A DNA stretch of 64,000 nt from Branchiostoma floridae (GCF_000003815.2 NW_023365758.1:488679-552678), one strand, 5' to 3'. Numbered from the stretch's first letter, positions 53,626-64,000 are shown. A program made the numbers and translations. Notes: generated by a model not told the origin, from the sequence alone.

Positions 53626-53743
53626 TTGAAAGGTCAGTTTGCCTGGCAGCCATTGTTGTTTGTCGGAGTTTCACGTTCGTGAATACAACTACTTCGATCC
53701 AGTTTGAGACCATTCTCAATAAATCAGCACCATAAACCGGAAG
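53626..53743 (+). promoter_or_regulatory. ZNF-10 first exon/promoter module, internally deleted
   Basis: AAAGGTCAGTTTGCCTGGC, GCAGCCATTG (altered YY1-like site), TTGTCGGAGTTTCACG, CAGTTTGAGACCATTCTCA, then straight to ATAAATCAGCACC and CCGGAAG before GTAAAA (donor 53744). About 25 bp containing the usual AAGACAATT...CTTCAGCG is missing. Confidence 0.65.
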
Positions 53744-54692
53744 GTAAAACTTTTTTGTCACCTCATTTACGTTCTTCATCTGATAATTCTTTATTTTGTT
53801 TACCAGAAACCGTATTCTTGACCACTTTTCTAAGGCGAGAGGGACATGGCGATCTAATTAGTTTGTGACCGGAGGGTAACCTCCGATGACAGACTACTAG
53901 TATTGTTTATGTAACGCGTGATACATAATGTCTATGTAACGCGTTCGCGTCTGTATCTATATGTTCCCGTTGTCGCATTCGTATGTACTTTGGTTACAGT
54001 TTGGTATGTCCTCTGCACGAACCTGCACGATGATGCACTTTTTTTCGCGGTAGCTGTTTTTATTATCGATGTAAAAATTTCAGAAATCATCCCGTATTTG
54101 TTATCTAGTAGAACAGGTCATGTGGTGTGGGGGCTTAGTAATCAGATTATCTCCAAGCAGATATGATGTTCTTTAATGTTGAACAACTGTTAACATTTTG
54201 CGGCCGGGAGAGGAATCCCTTAACAGCTGTAAGACTCTGGCTTCGAAATCGTACCACATTTCTTTGGTGATCAGTGCCAATGTTATAGTAAACAAGAACA
54301 TACTTTGTCCCGGTAAGCTATCAGTAATATTAGGGCTTCATTTTTTTGTTGTTTATCACTATTTGTCTGTCTGTAACTGTCCATATCATCGGCATAATAT
54401 ATATCATGTTGTTGCAACTGATGCGGGGTAACCATAAATTCGTCAAAAAGCACTACTATGTTATAATTATCTACGGCCATTTTATCTACGGTTTACTATC
54501 TGTCTGTACCCTTGCAATTAGCCTACGGGCATGGATTTGCACACAAATACAAGAATGTAAATGCATAAATGTATTTTTTGGGAACGAGTGAGTACATGGG
54601 CTAATACATATACTTGTGTGTGTGAGTACGTTTGCGGTGTGTCTACCAGTGTTTCTTCTCGTTTAATTTCGGATGTTTTATTGTTATTTTAG
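53744..54692 (+). other. ZNF-10 intron 1
   Basis: Close match to the ZNF-9 and ZNF-11 introns, with a short GT tract (54614-54645). Acceptor GTTATTTTAG at 54692. Confidence 0.7.
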
Positions 54693-54694
54693 AA

Positions 54695-55921
54695 ATGGGT
54701 GAGAGAAGCGGTGAGGTCGCTATGGACGATCGTCCAGCTGTACACCCGGAGGACGAGACAAGCAGCAGTGAGAAATTAGACACGGGAAGGCCGCAAAATG
54801 AGGAAGGAAACATTCCATGTGAGGAAAAGTGTGGAGTAAAATCTGACCATCCTCCCGCACAGGGTCGAACAGAGCAGAAGGACAGACTTGCGGTGAAACG
54901 CGTTGTGAATAAACGCTTTGAGTGTACGGAGTGTGGCTATAGGGCAGCCAAAAAGTCTGTCCTAATCAAACACACAAGAAAACATACAGGTGAGAAACCA
55001 TATAAGTGTGACCAGTGCGACTATTCTGCTGCACAGAAAGTTCACTTAGACCGACACATGACTAAACATACCGGCGAAAAACCCTCCATCTGTGGAGAGT
55101 GTGGATACTCGGCCGCTATCAGGTGTCGCCTATTGGAACATATGAGAATACATGCTGGCGAGAAACCTTACAAGTGTGACCAGTGTAACTATACTTCTGC
55201 AAAAAAATACAATTTAGACCAACACATGACTAAACACACCGGAGTAAAAACTCTCATGTGTGGGGAGTGCGGATTTCGAACGGCTAATAGGTCCAACCTA
55301 TCTCGACATATGAGAACTCATACAGGCGAAAAGCCCTACAGGTGTGACCAATGTGACTATTCTACTACACGCAAAAGCATTTTAAACCGACACATGGCTA
55401 AACACACTGGCAACAAACCCTACATGTGTGAAGAGTGCGGATACAGGACGGCTGACAGGTCCTACTTGACCATACATGTGAAAAAACATACAGGTGAGAA
55501 ACCTTACAAGTGTGACCAGTGCGACTTTTCTGCTGCACATAAAGTTTCTTTAGACCTTCACCTTACTAAACACAGCGGAGAAAAACCCTTCATGTGTGGA
55601 CAGTGCGAATACAGGACTGCTCTCAGGTCTCAACTATCCGAACATATGAGAACACATACAGGTATGAAACCTTATAAATGTGACAAGTGCGACTATTCTG
55701 CTTCATGCAAAGGCAATCTAGTCAAACACATGCATAAACACACCGGCGAGAAACCCTACATGTGTGGAGAGTGTGGATTCAGGACGGCTGACAGGTCTTC
55801 CTTAACTGTACATTTGAGAAGACATACAGGTGTGAAACCTTACAAGTGTGACCAGTGCGACTATTCCGCTGCACAGAAATGCCACTTAGACCAACATGTG
55901 GCTAAACACAATTGCGAATAA
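54695..55921 (+). CDS. ZNF-10, C2H2 zinc-finger protein, 12 fingers
   Basis: 408 residues from the ATG 2 nt after the acceptor. Leader 1-74 intact with CEEKCG. Contact quartets: KSVK, QVHR, ICRE, KYNQ, NSNR, RSIR, DSYI, HVSL, LSQE, CGNK, DSSV, QCHQ. Finger 3 begins SIC in place of YIC; the linker before finger 5 is TGVKTL. Ends HNCE then TAA, the subfamily end with Gly changed to Cys. The upstream 1.2 kb and fingers 1-6 are shared with ZNF-9 and ZNF-11. Confidence 0.92.
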   Translation: MGERSGEVAMDDRPAVHPEDETSSSEKLDTGRPQNEEGNIPCEEKCGVKSDHPPAQGRTEQKDRLAVKRVVNKRFECTECGYRAAKKSVLIKHTRKHTGEKPYKCDQCDYSAAQKVHLDRHMTKHTGEKPSICGECGYSAAIRCRLLEHMRIHAGEKPYKCDQCNYTSAKKYNLDQHMTKHTGVKTLMCGECGFRTANRSNLSRHMRTHTGEKPYRCDQCDYSTTRKSILNRHMAKHTGNKPYMCEECGYRTADRSYLTIHVKKHTGEKPYKCDQCDFSAAHKVSLDLHLTKHSGEKPFMCGQCEYRTALRSQLSEHMRTHTGMKPYKCDKCDYSASCKGNLVKHMHKHTGEKPYMCGECGFRTADRSSLTVHLRRHTGVKPYKCDQCDYSAAQKCHLDQHVAKHNCE

Positions 55922-56235
55922 CGCAACGTTCAGTGAGTGTAGGTACAGAACGGCTGTAATCCATGATCGTTTATGGTAAATATGACAAACCATTTACGTG
56001 TAAGCAGTGTGACTAAATACACCGAAACACAACAATACCGTGTGTAAACAGACACAGGACGAGACACACTATACATGTGACTATAGTGTGTATATAATAA
56101 TCCATATGATAATAAGTACTTAAGTATCCAGCCTCGTACAAAAATACAGTTGTAGACGTAAAACAAAAATGTGATCGGTGCGTCTATTCTGCTTCAAGTA
56201 AAAGTAGTTTACACTTACACGTGGCCGAGCCTGTA
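55922..56235 (+). pseudogene. Fossil fingers after the ZNF-10 stop
   Basis: CGCAACGTTCAGTGAGTGTA, CCATTTACGTGTAAGCAG with TGTGACTAAATACACC, and a D-class relic at 56168-56235 (TGTGATCGGTGCGTCTATTC ... CACTTACACGTGGCC). Homologous to the relics after ZNF-8 and ZNF-9. Confidence 0.65.
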
Positions 56236-56540
56236 AACTACCCAACCCTACATGTGCGGTATGCCCATCTCATCACTGAACCTTGATAGTTGTTGTTGCA
56301 AACATGAATATTGAATGACTCCATTTGAGGACAATATTCTGTATCCAACATTGTATTTTTGCTGTAATAAGAAGTTGATACTCTTAGATAACAATGCTAG
56401 GAAGTGGTAACTTGATAACTTGCCAAACGTAGATATAGTACTGACCGTTATTGAGTTTATTCTTATGTTATTTCATGCACGTGGAAACGTGGTCATATTT
56501 CATGCATTGTTTTAACATTATTATTCACATCACGTAGAAA

Positions 56541-56546
56541 AATAAA
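56541..56546 (+). terminator. Probable poly(A) signal of ZNF-10
   Basis: AATAAA in the block CACATCACGTAGAAAAATA shared with ZNF-8. Confidence 0.45.
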
Positions 56547-57598
56547 GTTATACTTTCAAAGCGGCTGCGAAGGTCTTCTCTTGCTGATTATACATGGCAT
56601 TTCTCTCTATATGCACGTTATAAATGATAGTATCCAACTTGAATGTACGCTCACGAGTACATAATTCAATCAATTAATCAGTCGGTCATTTCGGATAATA
56701 TTTGATAAACTTTCTCAGCTAATTTTCCACTGATATTAAATTCATTGTTGTTAGTATCAAAGTTTTTAGGAGTCCATAGTTTAAACTATCAGGAGTAATT
56801 AGACCAGTAGTCTGGTCATTATTTCTATTCTATTTATTGGTTTATATTAGATGTTCGGCACGCACAGCCAGGGCTGCCCAACTAGCCTGTGGCTATTACA
56901 TAGGGCTGGCCTTGCAGATAAAACATAGGCAATACAAACGGAATTGGACAAGGACAGGATACTTAACAGTAACAATATTCTAAATACATAAGAATATAGA
57001 AAATAGTTTCCTATCCACACTGCGCACTCATTGGATCATCCTTCATATGTGATTAAGTGATGGGGATAGCGCCGAAGTCGCGCGGCGAAGCTGGGACCCT
57101 TGCCAGATGTTGACAAATATAAAAAAGGGTGGGTGGATGGGTGAGAGGGTGTTTTTTTCTCTTCATTTTTCTGATAGATCCCCTTCTCGGAAAAACCCCG
57201 TTTCCCACCGAATCTCCCTCAAGCTGTTACTTCCTGGGTCGATCGCGACCTCACCACGCTCCTCGGCGTTGCGGATGGATCCCACAAAGAGGCCCTTGTA
57301 CTTACATTGTACTTTGTAATAGACACTTTGATTAGACCCCCAGCGTAGGTCATAGAACTGCAGACGACGCGCAGGAAGTGCCGGTAACAGTATCAAGGCG
57401 CAAATTCCTTCCGGCCGAAGAAGCAACGTAATCCAACTTATACAGTATCAACACCGATGTATTCCTCTACCATTTACCACAGTTTCCACCCTGCTGTTGT
57501 GCACGTAAGAATAACTACGGCCTTTGCAAGTACTGTGGTGCACTATTTTGACCCGAACCACTTTTGGTGTCGCGGATAAATACTGTGTTATGAGACCT
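56547..57598. other. ZNF-10 to ZNF-11 intergenic sequence
   Basis: Duplicated-unit sequence (56640-56990) followed by the block shared with 53100-53470. The minus-strand frames of the two copies share a short similar stretch (ICALILLPALP), which reflects the repeat. No gene supported. Confidence 0.5.
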
Positions 57599-57736
57599 TG
57601 AAAGGTCAGTTTGCCTGGCAGCCATTGTTGTTTGTCGGAGTGTAACGTACGTGTACACGACTACTTTGCTCCAGTTTGAGACCATTTTCAAGACAATTTG
57701 ACACTTCAGCGATAAATCAGCACCTCAAACCGGAAG
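57599..57736 (+). promoter_or_regulatory. ZNF-11 first exon/promoter module
   Basis: AAAGGTCAGTTTGCCTGGC, GCAGCCATTG, TTGTCGGAGTGTAACG, CTCCAGTTTGAGACC, TTTTCAAGACAATTTGAC, and CCGGAAG before GTAAAA (donor 57737). Lacks the ZNF-10 deletion. Confidence 0.7.
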
Positions 57737-59015
57737 GTAAAACATTTCTTTCACCTCCTTTACGTTCTCCGTCCGATAATTCTTTATTTTCTTTACCAGA
57801 AATCGTATTCTTGACCACTTTTCTAAGGCGAGAGGGACATGGCGATCTAATTAGTTTGTGACCGGAGGGTATCCTCCGGTGACAGACTACTAGTAGTGTT
57901 TATGTAACGCGTAATACATAATGTCTATATAACGCGTTCGCATCTGTATCTGTATGTTCCCGTTGTCGCATTCGGATGTACTTTGGTTACAGTTTGGTAT
58001 GTCCTCTGCACGGACCTGCGCGATGATGCATGCACGCTGTTTTTTGCTCCGCGGTAGCTGTTTTTATTATCGATGTAAAAATTTCAGAAATCATCCCTGT
58101 ATTTGATATCTAGTAGAACAGGTCATGTGGTGTGGGGGCTTAGTAATTACATTATCTCCAAGCAGATATGATGTTCTCTAATGTTGAACAACTGTTAACA
58201 TTTTGCGGCCGGGAGAGGAATCCCTTAACAGCTTCGAATTCCTAGCTCATTTCGTTGGTGATCAGTGCAAGTCTGCATCTGCATAAGATACCCCCAAATG
58301 ACCCCGCGAGGGGCAAAAGTAGGGGGGGGGGGGGCTGAGGCTCCCGGGTTAGGGCGGGCAGGCCGCCTGCCTGGCACGGAAGTGCTCAACGTTGGAAGCG
58401 CTTACAACCGTGCCAGGCAGGGCATTCCACTCGGGAATTGTGCGTAGGAAAAAAAAGAGTGTTTGTAGATGTCGGTGCGTGCGAATATGTGTTGATATTA
58501 GAAGTCGTGACTACCCCGGGTGCGCCCTTGGGCAGGCTTCAGAATATTGCTGGCGTCTATGTTAATATTATTGTTCACTACTTTATAGAAAAAGGTCAGG
58601 CGGGCGTTCCTCCTCCTTTCGGAGAGTCTTACAGTAAACAAGTACATACTTTGTCCTAGTAAGCTATCAGTATTATTAGGGCTTCGTTTTCTTTCCTATT
58701 GGCGTTATTTGTCTGTCTGCAACTGTCCATATCATCGGCATAAAATACATTATATTGTTGCAACTGACGTGGCGGAACCATAAATTCGTCAAAAAGCACT
58801 AGTAAGTTATCTACGATCACTTGTTTATTATCTATCTGTACCCTTGCAAATAGCCTACGGGCATGGATTTTCACACAAATAAATGTATAAATGTATTATT
58901 TGGGAACGAGTGAGTACATGGGCTAATACATATAATTGCGTGTGTGTGTAAGTTTGCGTGTGTGTCTACCAGTGTTTCTTCTCGTTTAATTTCGGATGTT
59001 TTATTGCTGTTTTAG
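57737..59015 (+). other. ZNF-11 intron 1
   Basis: As in ZNF-9 and ZNF-10 but longer because of a LINE fragment at 58269-58632. Short GT tract near 58938-58965. Acceptor TTGCTGTTTTAG at 59015. Confidence 0.7.
58269..58632 (-). mobile_element. 5'-truncated CR1/L2 LINE fragment in the ZNF-11 intron
   Basis: The minus strand encodes RRNARLTFFYKVVNNN, then ...GRTRGSHDF, one stop, YQHIFARTDIYKHSFFF and LRTIPEWNALPGTVVSAS, ending at a stop (58351-58349): the C-terminus of CR1/L2 LINE proteins. TCTGCA repeats at the 3' junction and G-run near 58323-58334. Absent from the ZNF-9 and ZNF-10 introns, which read straight from GATCAGTGCCA into AGTTAACAGG or AGTAAACAAG. Confidence 0.8.
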
Positions 59016-59017
59016 AA

Positions 59018-60412
59018 ATGGGTGAGAGAAGCGGTGAGGTCGCTATGGACGATCCTCCAACTGTACACCCAGGGGACGAGACAATCAGCAGCGAGAAATT
59101 AGACACGGGAAGGCAGCAAAATAAGGAAGGAAACATTCCATGTGAGGAAAAGTGTGGAGTAGAATCTGACTATCCTCCCGCACAGGGTGGAACAGAGCAG
59201 AAGGACAGACTTGCGGTGAAGCGCACTGTGAATAAACGCTTTGCGTGTACGGAGTGTGGCTATAGGGCAGTCAAAAAGTCTGTCCTAATCAAACACACAA
59301 GAAAACATACAGGTGAGAAATCATATAAGTGTGACCAGTGCGACTATTGTGCTGCACAGAAAGTTCACTTAGACCGACACATGACTAAACACACCGGAGA
59401 AAAGCCCTACATCTGTGGACAGTGTGGATACTCGACGGCTATCAGGTATCGCCTATTGGAACATATGAGAATACATGCTGGCGAGAAACCTTACAAGTGT
59501 GACCAGTGTAACTATACTTCTGCAACAAAATACAATTTAGACCAACACATGACTAAACACACCGGAGTAAAAACCCTTATGTGTGGAGAGTGCGGATTTC
59601 GAACGGCTAATAGGTCCAACCTATCTCGACATATGAGAACTCATACGGGCGAGAAACCCTACAAATGTGACCAATGCGACTATTCTACCATACACAAAAG
59701 TGCTTTAAACCGACACATGGCTAAACACACCGGCAACAAACCCTACATGTGTGATGATTGTGGATACAGGACGGCTGACAGGTCTTACTTGACCAGACAT
59801 ATGAGAAAACATACAGGTGAGAAACCATATCAGTGCGACCAGTGCGACTATTCTGCTGCACATAAAGCTTCTTTAGACCTTCATCTTACTAAACACGCCG
59901 GAGAAAATCCATTTGTGTGTGGACAGTGCGAATACAGGACTGCTAACAGCTCTCACCTATCCGAACATATGAGGAGACATTCAGGTGAAAAACCCTATAA
60001 ATGTGACCAGTGCGACTATTCTGCTGCACACAAAGGTAATCTAGACAAACACAAGGCTAAACACACCGGCGAAAAACCCTTCATGTGTGGAGAGTGCGGA
60101 TACAGGACGGCTGACAGGTCTCACTTGACCGCACACATGAGAAAACATACAGGTGAAAAGCCCTATAAATGTGACCAGTGTGACTATTCTGCTGCACAGA
60201 AATGCAATTTAGACAAACACAAGGCTACACACACCGGCGAAAAACCCTTCATGTGTGGAGAGTGCGGATACAGGACGGCTGACAGGTCTCACTTGACCGC
60301 ACACATGAGAAAACATACAGGTGAAAAGCCCTATAAATGTGACCAGTGCGACTATTCTGCTGCACAGAAATGCAATTTAGACCGACATGTAGCTAAACAC
60401 AATGGCGAATAA
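59018..60412 (+). CDS. ZNF-11, C2H2 zinc-finger protein, 14 fingers
   Basis: 464 residues from the ATG 2 nt after the acceptor. Leader 1-74 intact with CEEKCG. Contact quartets: KSVK, QVHR, IYRE, TYNQ, NSNR, HSAR, DSYR, HASL, NSHE, HGNK, DSHA, QCNK, DSHA, QCNR. Fingers 11-12 and 13-14 are a 168-bp tandem copy (60063 and 60231 starts), almost identical at DNA level. Fingers 1-8 resemble ZNF-9 and the end with its 3' flank resembles ZNF-7, so the gene is a mosaic. Linker before finger 5 is TGVKTL. Ends HNGE then TAA. Confidence 0.93.
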   Translation: MGERSGEVAMDDPPTVHPGDETISSEKLDTGRQQNKEGNIPCEEKCGVESDYPPAQGGTEQKDRLAVKRTVNKRFACTECGYRAVKKSVLIKHTRKHTGEKSYKCDQCDYCAAQKVHLDRHMTKHTGEKPYICGQCGYSTAIRYRLLEHMRIHAGEKPYKCDQCNYTSATKYNLDQHMTKHTGVKTLMCGECGFRTANRSNLSRHMRTHTGEKPYKCDQCDYSTIHKSALNRHMAKHTGNKPYMCDDCGYRTADRSYLTRHMRKHTGEKPYQCDQCDYSAAHKASLDLHLTKHAGENPFVCGQCEYRTANSSHLSEHMRRHSGEKPYKCDQCDYSAAHKGNLDKHKAKHTGEKPFMCGECGYRTADRSHLTAHMRKHTGEKPYKCDQCDYSAAQKCNLDKHKATHTGEKPFMCGECGYRTADRSHLTAHMRKHTGEKPYKCDQCDYSAAQKCNLDRHVAKHNGE

Positions 60413-60602
60413 CCCAACGTTCAGGGAGTGTGGATACATGGACGGCTGGCAGGTTTTTCATATCCTTAGATATGACAGACAATTTACAATAGCACAGTGA
60501 TACATTGTAAATAGACACAGGATGGGACACACCATGGAAACTATGAATGTGATCAGTGTGAATATACCCCTGCACATAAATCGATACATGGCTAAACACA
60601 CA
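60413..60602 (+). pseudogene. Fossil fingers after the ZNF-11 stop
   Basis: Nearly identical to 37217-37412: GGGAGTGTGGATACATGG and the D-class relic GAATGTGATCAGTGTGAATA. Part of the duplication. Confidence 0.65.
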
Positions 60603-60872
60603 AGTGTAGATACGATCATATTACGATGTGTGACCATACCGCCACTGTGACCTTAACAATTATGTGCGTATCTACTTTAGACCAACATATGGTCCTTTGA
60701 CAAAGAATTGAGTTTTTTGAAAACTGACGCTTCACTTTTTTAACTAGGAACTGTAAAGAAGGGTCTAGTAAATTAGTTATCATTGTCGATTTGTGGGATA
60801 TGCCTTTTTCTATTTATACATATGTATATTCCATAGTATAGACATTGATAGGTCATTCTGCATAAATAGATA

Positions 60873-61046
60873 CAGTGGAAGCCAGTTAATTGCACATCGG
60901 ATTAACGCACACTTCTGTTAACTGCACGGAATCCCACAATCCCAAACCGGTGCTGTCCAGCTAGATTACTTCGCATTATTGCACCAGTCGGGTAATTGCA
61001 CCAAATTCCCTGGCAAATAGGCCGTGCAATTATGCGGATTCTACTG
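60873..61046. mobile_element. pogo-like MITE, duplicate copy
   Basis: Same element and same flanks as 38284-38457, so duplicated with its surroundings and not an independent insertion. Confidence 0.65.
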
Positions 61047-61148
61047 TTTTGTATTGTGTATGTATTGATATAACGCTCTCTTGTCGTTTCTTCTCACTGA
61101 CATTTATTCATACATTGCATCAAATGTTTTTGATCAATTCAGTGCATG

Positions 61149-61501
61149 NNNNNNNNNNNNNNNNNNNNNNNNNNNNNNNNNNNNNNNNNNNNNNNNNNNN
61201 NNNNNNNNNNNNNNNNNNNNNNNNNNNNNNNNNNNNNNNNNNNNNNNNNNNNNNNNNNNNNNNNNNNNNNNNNNNNNNNNNNNNNNNNNNNNNNNNNNNN
61301 NNNNNNNNNNNNNNNNNNNNNNNNNNNNNNNNNNNNNNNNNNNNNNNNNNNNNNNNNNNNNNNNNNNNNNNNNNNNNNNNNNNNNNNNNNNNNNNNNNNN
61401 NNNNNNNNNNNNNNNNNNNNNNNNNNNNNNNNNNNNNNNNNNNNNNNNNNNNNNNNNNNNNNNNNNNNNNNNNNNNNNNNNNNNNNNNNNNNNNNNNNNN
61501 N
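61149..61501. other. Assembly gap (N)
   Basis: 353 unspecified bases. By comparison with copy 1 it should hold the second pogo-like MITE (38772-38901). Confidence 1.
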
Positions 61502-64000
61502 ACTTTTTTCAATCAAATTTAATGCATTGTTATAACAGTATGACGATTTCCATTACATTGCAAAATAAGATAAACTGTTCTCTTAAACTCACAAAGTTTC
61601 TTGCAAGACCTTTTCTTGCTGGCTATGCATGTTATTACGATAAATACAGTGAATAGATAATAGTACTAGTATATAATATGAGTGTGCGTTTACGGGTAAG
61701 TACATTCAACCGCCCAATGAATTAATAATTCAATTACTCAATTAGTCGATCACTTCTGAAAATTCCACTAATCAGAGTCTGTTGAGAATAAATAGGAAAT
61801 GTGTCTGGCTGGTTGATTGTTAAAATTTTAGAACGACTTAGAGTCCATTCCAAGTCACCATGGGGTTTTTTAGGAGATATTTGTAATAAGTCTGAATTAT
61901 TTTGAATAAAAGAATATCTAAGCCACAATAATAAAATTCTTTAAAAAAATTGACTAAGGAAATACTCATCTATTTGAATTCCTTTGAATATTTTAGAAAC
62001 ATTTTGAAAGTAAATGTACAAAAATATCTTTATTTAGAATAATTGTGAAAGCTCTGTGTGATTCTTTCATAATTACAAATATTTACAAATATTTGTAAAC
62101 TTTGCCAAATGGTAAAATTAGTTTATTGTCCCCATAAAAAGTGAGCCCTATTGTTGCCTCTGTATATTTTTAGATTTCACTACTGGGCACTGCAAGATCC
62201 TTTGTGGTGGGCCATTGTTGCATGACACCCAACCATACTTTGTAAGGATGTGTGAATTGCTATCTTCCTGGCCCACTGACCCATTTACAAAATGTTATAA
62301 AAATGCTAGAAAATGGTAAACAGTGGTAGAATGCTGTTATCATTATTTAGAAACCATTAGAAGTATCCAAATTCACATCATGATTATTTCCAAAGTTTTA
62401 CAGGACCGGGGAAGTATTTATAAAGTTGAAACAATGTTAACAAGAGTCTGAAAACTCAAACCTGCTTGAAATATTTTGTTTTGTGATGGTGCGTATGGTG
62501 TGTTGTGGGGGTTGATATGGTTTGACGTTTGACAAAATTATTCCATCATTGTTCTTAAGTTATATATCTACCTATGTTAAACAGTGAGATCCAAAACTAC
62601 ACCTTTCTGGTGTCCTCACCATTTCATTTTTATTTCCTATTGTTACACCTGCACCTGGCACATACATTGTATCTCAATGTGTATATAATGGTTCACACCA
62701 TACAGAGGTGACAGCGATGGTCACAGTTGCTCTTTTTTGCTCCTTGGAAGATTTTGACCAGAATGCCCCAGCAGTTCTAGAGCAAGCTGCTAGAGGGCCC
62801 AAACATACAACACTTCTTCCTTACACCACAAGCTATGTGCCACCAAAAATCAAGACCATAGCATATCCATGTCAAAAGATACAAAAATCCAAGTTCTGTT
62901 GCAGTACCAAGGTCACACACCAGGGAATCCAAAATTGACTTTGACCTTCTTCTTCCAAACACCTACCCAAATACCAAATATCATTACAATCCATCAACAG
63001 GTTCTAAAGTTATGCTGACCACAAATATGTGGAAACACAAACAGACACACACACAGACACACCAAAAACTATACCTCCATTTTTCATGGAGGTAAATCAC
63101 ACGTTCTGTTCTGGAGATATAGCACTGGAAACGACCCTTCCACACACTCCCATGCTACTGAAAACTCAAAACACATGTTACAGCTGCTAGCTGTCCCCAA
63201 GGTGGTTGAGACAGAGGGAATGAGGCCAGATCACTCCATATCAGGAAAAGGGGTGTAAATATTAAAAAAAAAACGAACCACAAAACAACAGCAAACTTCT
63301 AATCTACTTAATAGCACAATAGGTCACACACTCTATCCCCATAGCAAAGGAAATCGCAATCCATCCAGAGGTTCTAGAGATATCGGTCCGGAATCACAAA
63401 GATCCCTACCAGAAACAGTACATGCTTTTTTCAAGCATGTAAAAATATTTATGAAGTATCAAATGTCCTAGACATATAATGACAAAACTTTAAAATTAAT
63501 TCTGAACAATGGCAACAAACATCCGCATGGTGACTTGGAATATACAATAGTTAGTAATTCCGGACTGGTATGCCATCGATGTTGGGTAGGGGACTGTTAC
63601 ACTTGCACAGCTTTACTAGAGACCCATGGCGCCTGACGAGTACTTATATACATAAGCTTGTCCTCGCTATAAAACTATCTGATACCATATAGTGTACTCG
63701 AGGTATGCTACGATATGGTATCATGCCGAAAGAGCGTGTTACTGTCGGTATTACTGGAATACCCTGCAGTGGAACAGTGTCGTTGTAAGTTTGAATCTGC
63801 CGCCTTTAGTTTTAGATTAGCATAAGTTACTTCCCGCCACTAGTACCCCACTAGCCTGGTTACCAAACCCCAGCCCGATCTCAAATACCTATCGTGCAGG
63901 GGTCTGGCCGGATGGGATAGGCCGGCTTCTCAATTTTACCCCTTATAGTGGGCAAAAAACTCCACCAGTAGAACAGCAGCAGGATCAGCAGGAGGTAATA
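61502..64000. other. Intergenic, no gene
   Basis: Duplicate of 38927-41420. The dispersed repeat with AAAATTGACTTTGACCTTC and the short inverted repeat TGATACCATAT are present again. No coding sequence supported. Confidence 0.5.

Larger units (their letters stand above)
59925..64000. repeat. Segmental duplication, copy 2
   Basis: Counterpart of 36880-41430. The offset is 23196 bp up to the insertion site and 22589 bp after it; the difference of 607 equals the 598-bp insert plus its 9-bp target duplication in copy 1. Runs to the window edge. Confidence 0.9.

Noticed and set aside
53132-57426. Similar minus-strand peptides at 53132-53524 and 57163-57426 (ICALILLPALP)
   Set aside because: They come from a repeated non-coding block upstream of ZNF-10 and ZNF-11. 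The frames differ outside that stretch and lack gene structure.
61049-61656. Open frames crossing 61149-61501
   Set aside because: Mostly unspecified bases; no information.

Overview
Eukaryotic (metazoan) genomic DNA, most likely from a cephalochordate (amphioxus, Branchiostoma). This is inferred from the style of the C2H2 zinc-finger genes, the CR1/L2-type LINE fragments, the many small inverted-repeat transposons and the visibly duplicated, polymorphic-looking arrangement; it was not checked by a search. No bacterial-type features, rRNA genes, intact tRNA genes or CRISPR arrays were seen. Three assembly gaps (N runs) lie at 15723-16000, 17898-18340 and 61149-61501.

The window is a tandem cluster of eleven same-strand C2H2 zinc-finger genes, called ZNF-1 to ZNF-11 here (2.4, 9.0, 12.4, 21.3, 26.9, 31.1, 35.8, 43.2, 46.9, 54.7 and 59.0 kb). 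They share one gene plan. A non-coding first exon of about 110-175 bp, recognisable upstream of every gene, carries nuclear-receptor-like half-sites and, in ZNF-1 to ZNF-8, a YY1-like CCGCCATTTT. A 0.5-1.3 kb intron follows, usually holding a GT-rich microsatellite. One coding exon then begins 2 nt before the ATG. It encodes an acidic leader of about 74 residues, unlike KRAB, SCAN, BTB or ZAD, followed by 8-20 fingers in strict 28-residue register. Two finger classes alternate (CDQCDY-type and CGECGY-type), so the real unit of duplication is a 168-bp finger pair. A further, inverted copy of the first exon at 720-864 points left, with no coding exon in the window.

The genes form two subfamilies. 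ZNF-1 to ZNF-5 end their last finger in HTS(Q). ZNF-7 to ZNF-11 end in HNGE or HNCE, with a stop in place of the linker lysine and decayed finger sequence after it. ZNF-6 stands between them, and its array contains a piece of leader sequence. Decay is under way: ZNF-2 has a nonsense codon in its leader, ZNF-7 has lost its normal start, one finger cysteine and one mid-array codon to a stop, and an orphan finger relic lies at 33.6 kb.

Between the genes lie transposable elements, several with an uninserted paralogous site in the same window: a 3.67-kb CACTG-ended DNA transposon after ZNF-1 holding a phase-compatible two-exon gene fragment; a 960-bp TA-flanked element before ZNF-5; hAT-like, MULE-like and pogo-like MITEs; a 598-bp tRNA-box insertion with a 9-bp target duplication; and 5'-truncated LINEs at 15.3, 50.4-52.3 and 58.3-58.6 kb. 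A gene-poor stretch at 16-20.3 kb holds a ~61-bp minisatellite of paired near-palindromes and a second tandem array. The last ~4 kb (59.9-64.0 kb) is a near-identical copy of 36.9-41.4 kb, either a recent segmental duplication or an uncollapsed haplotype.
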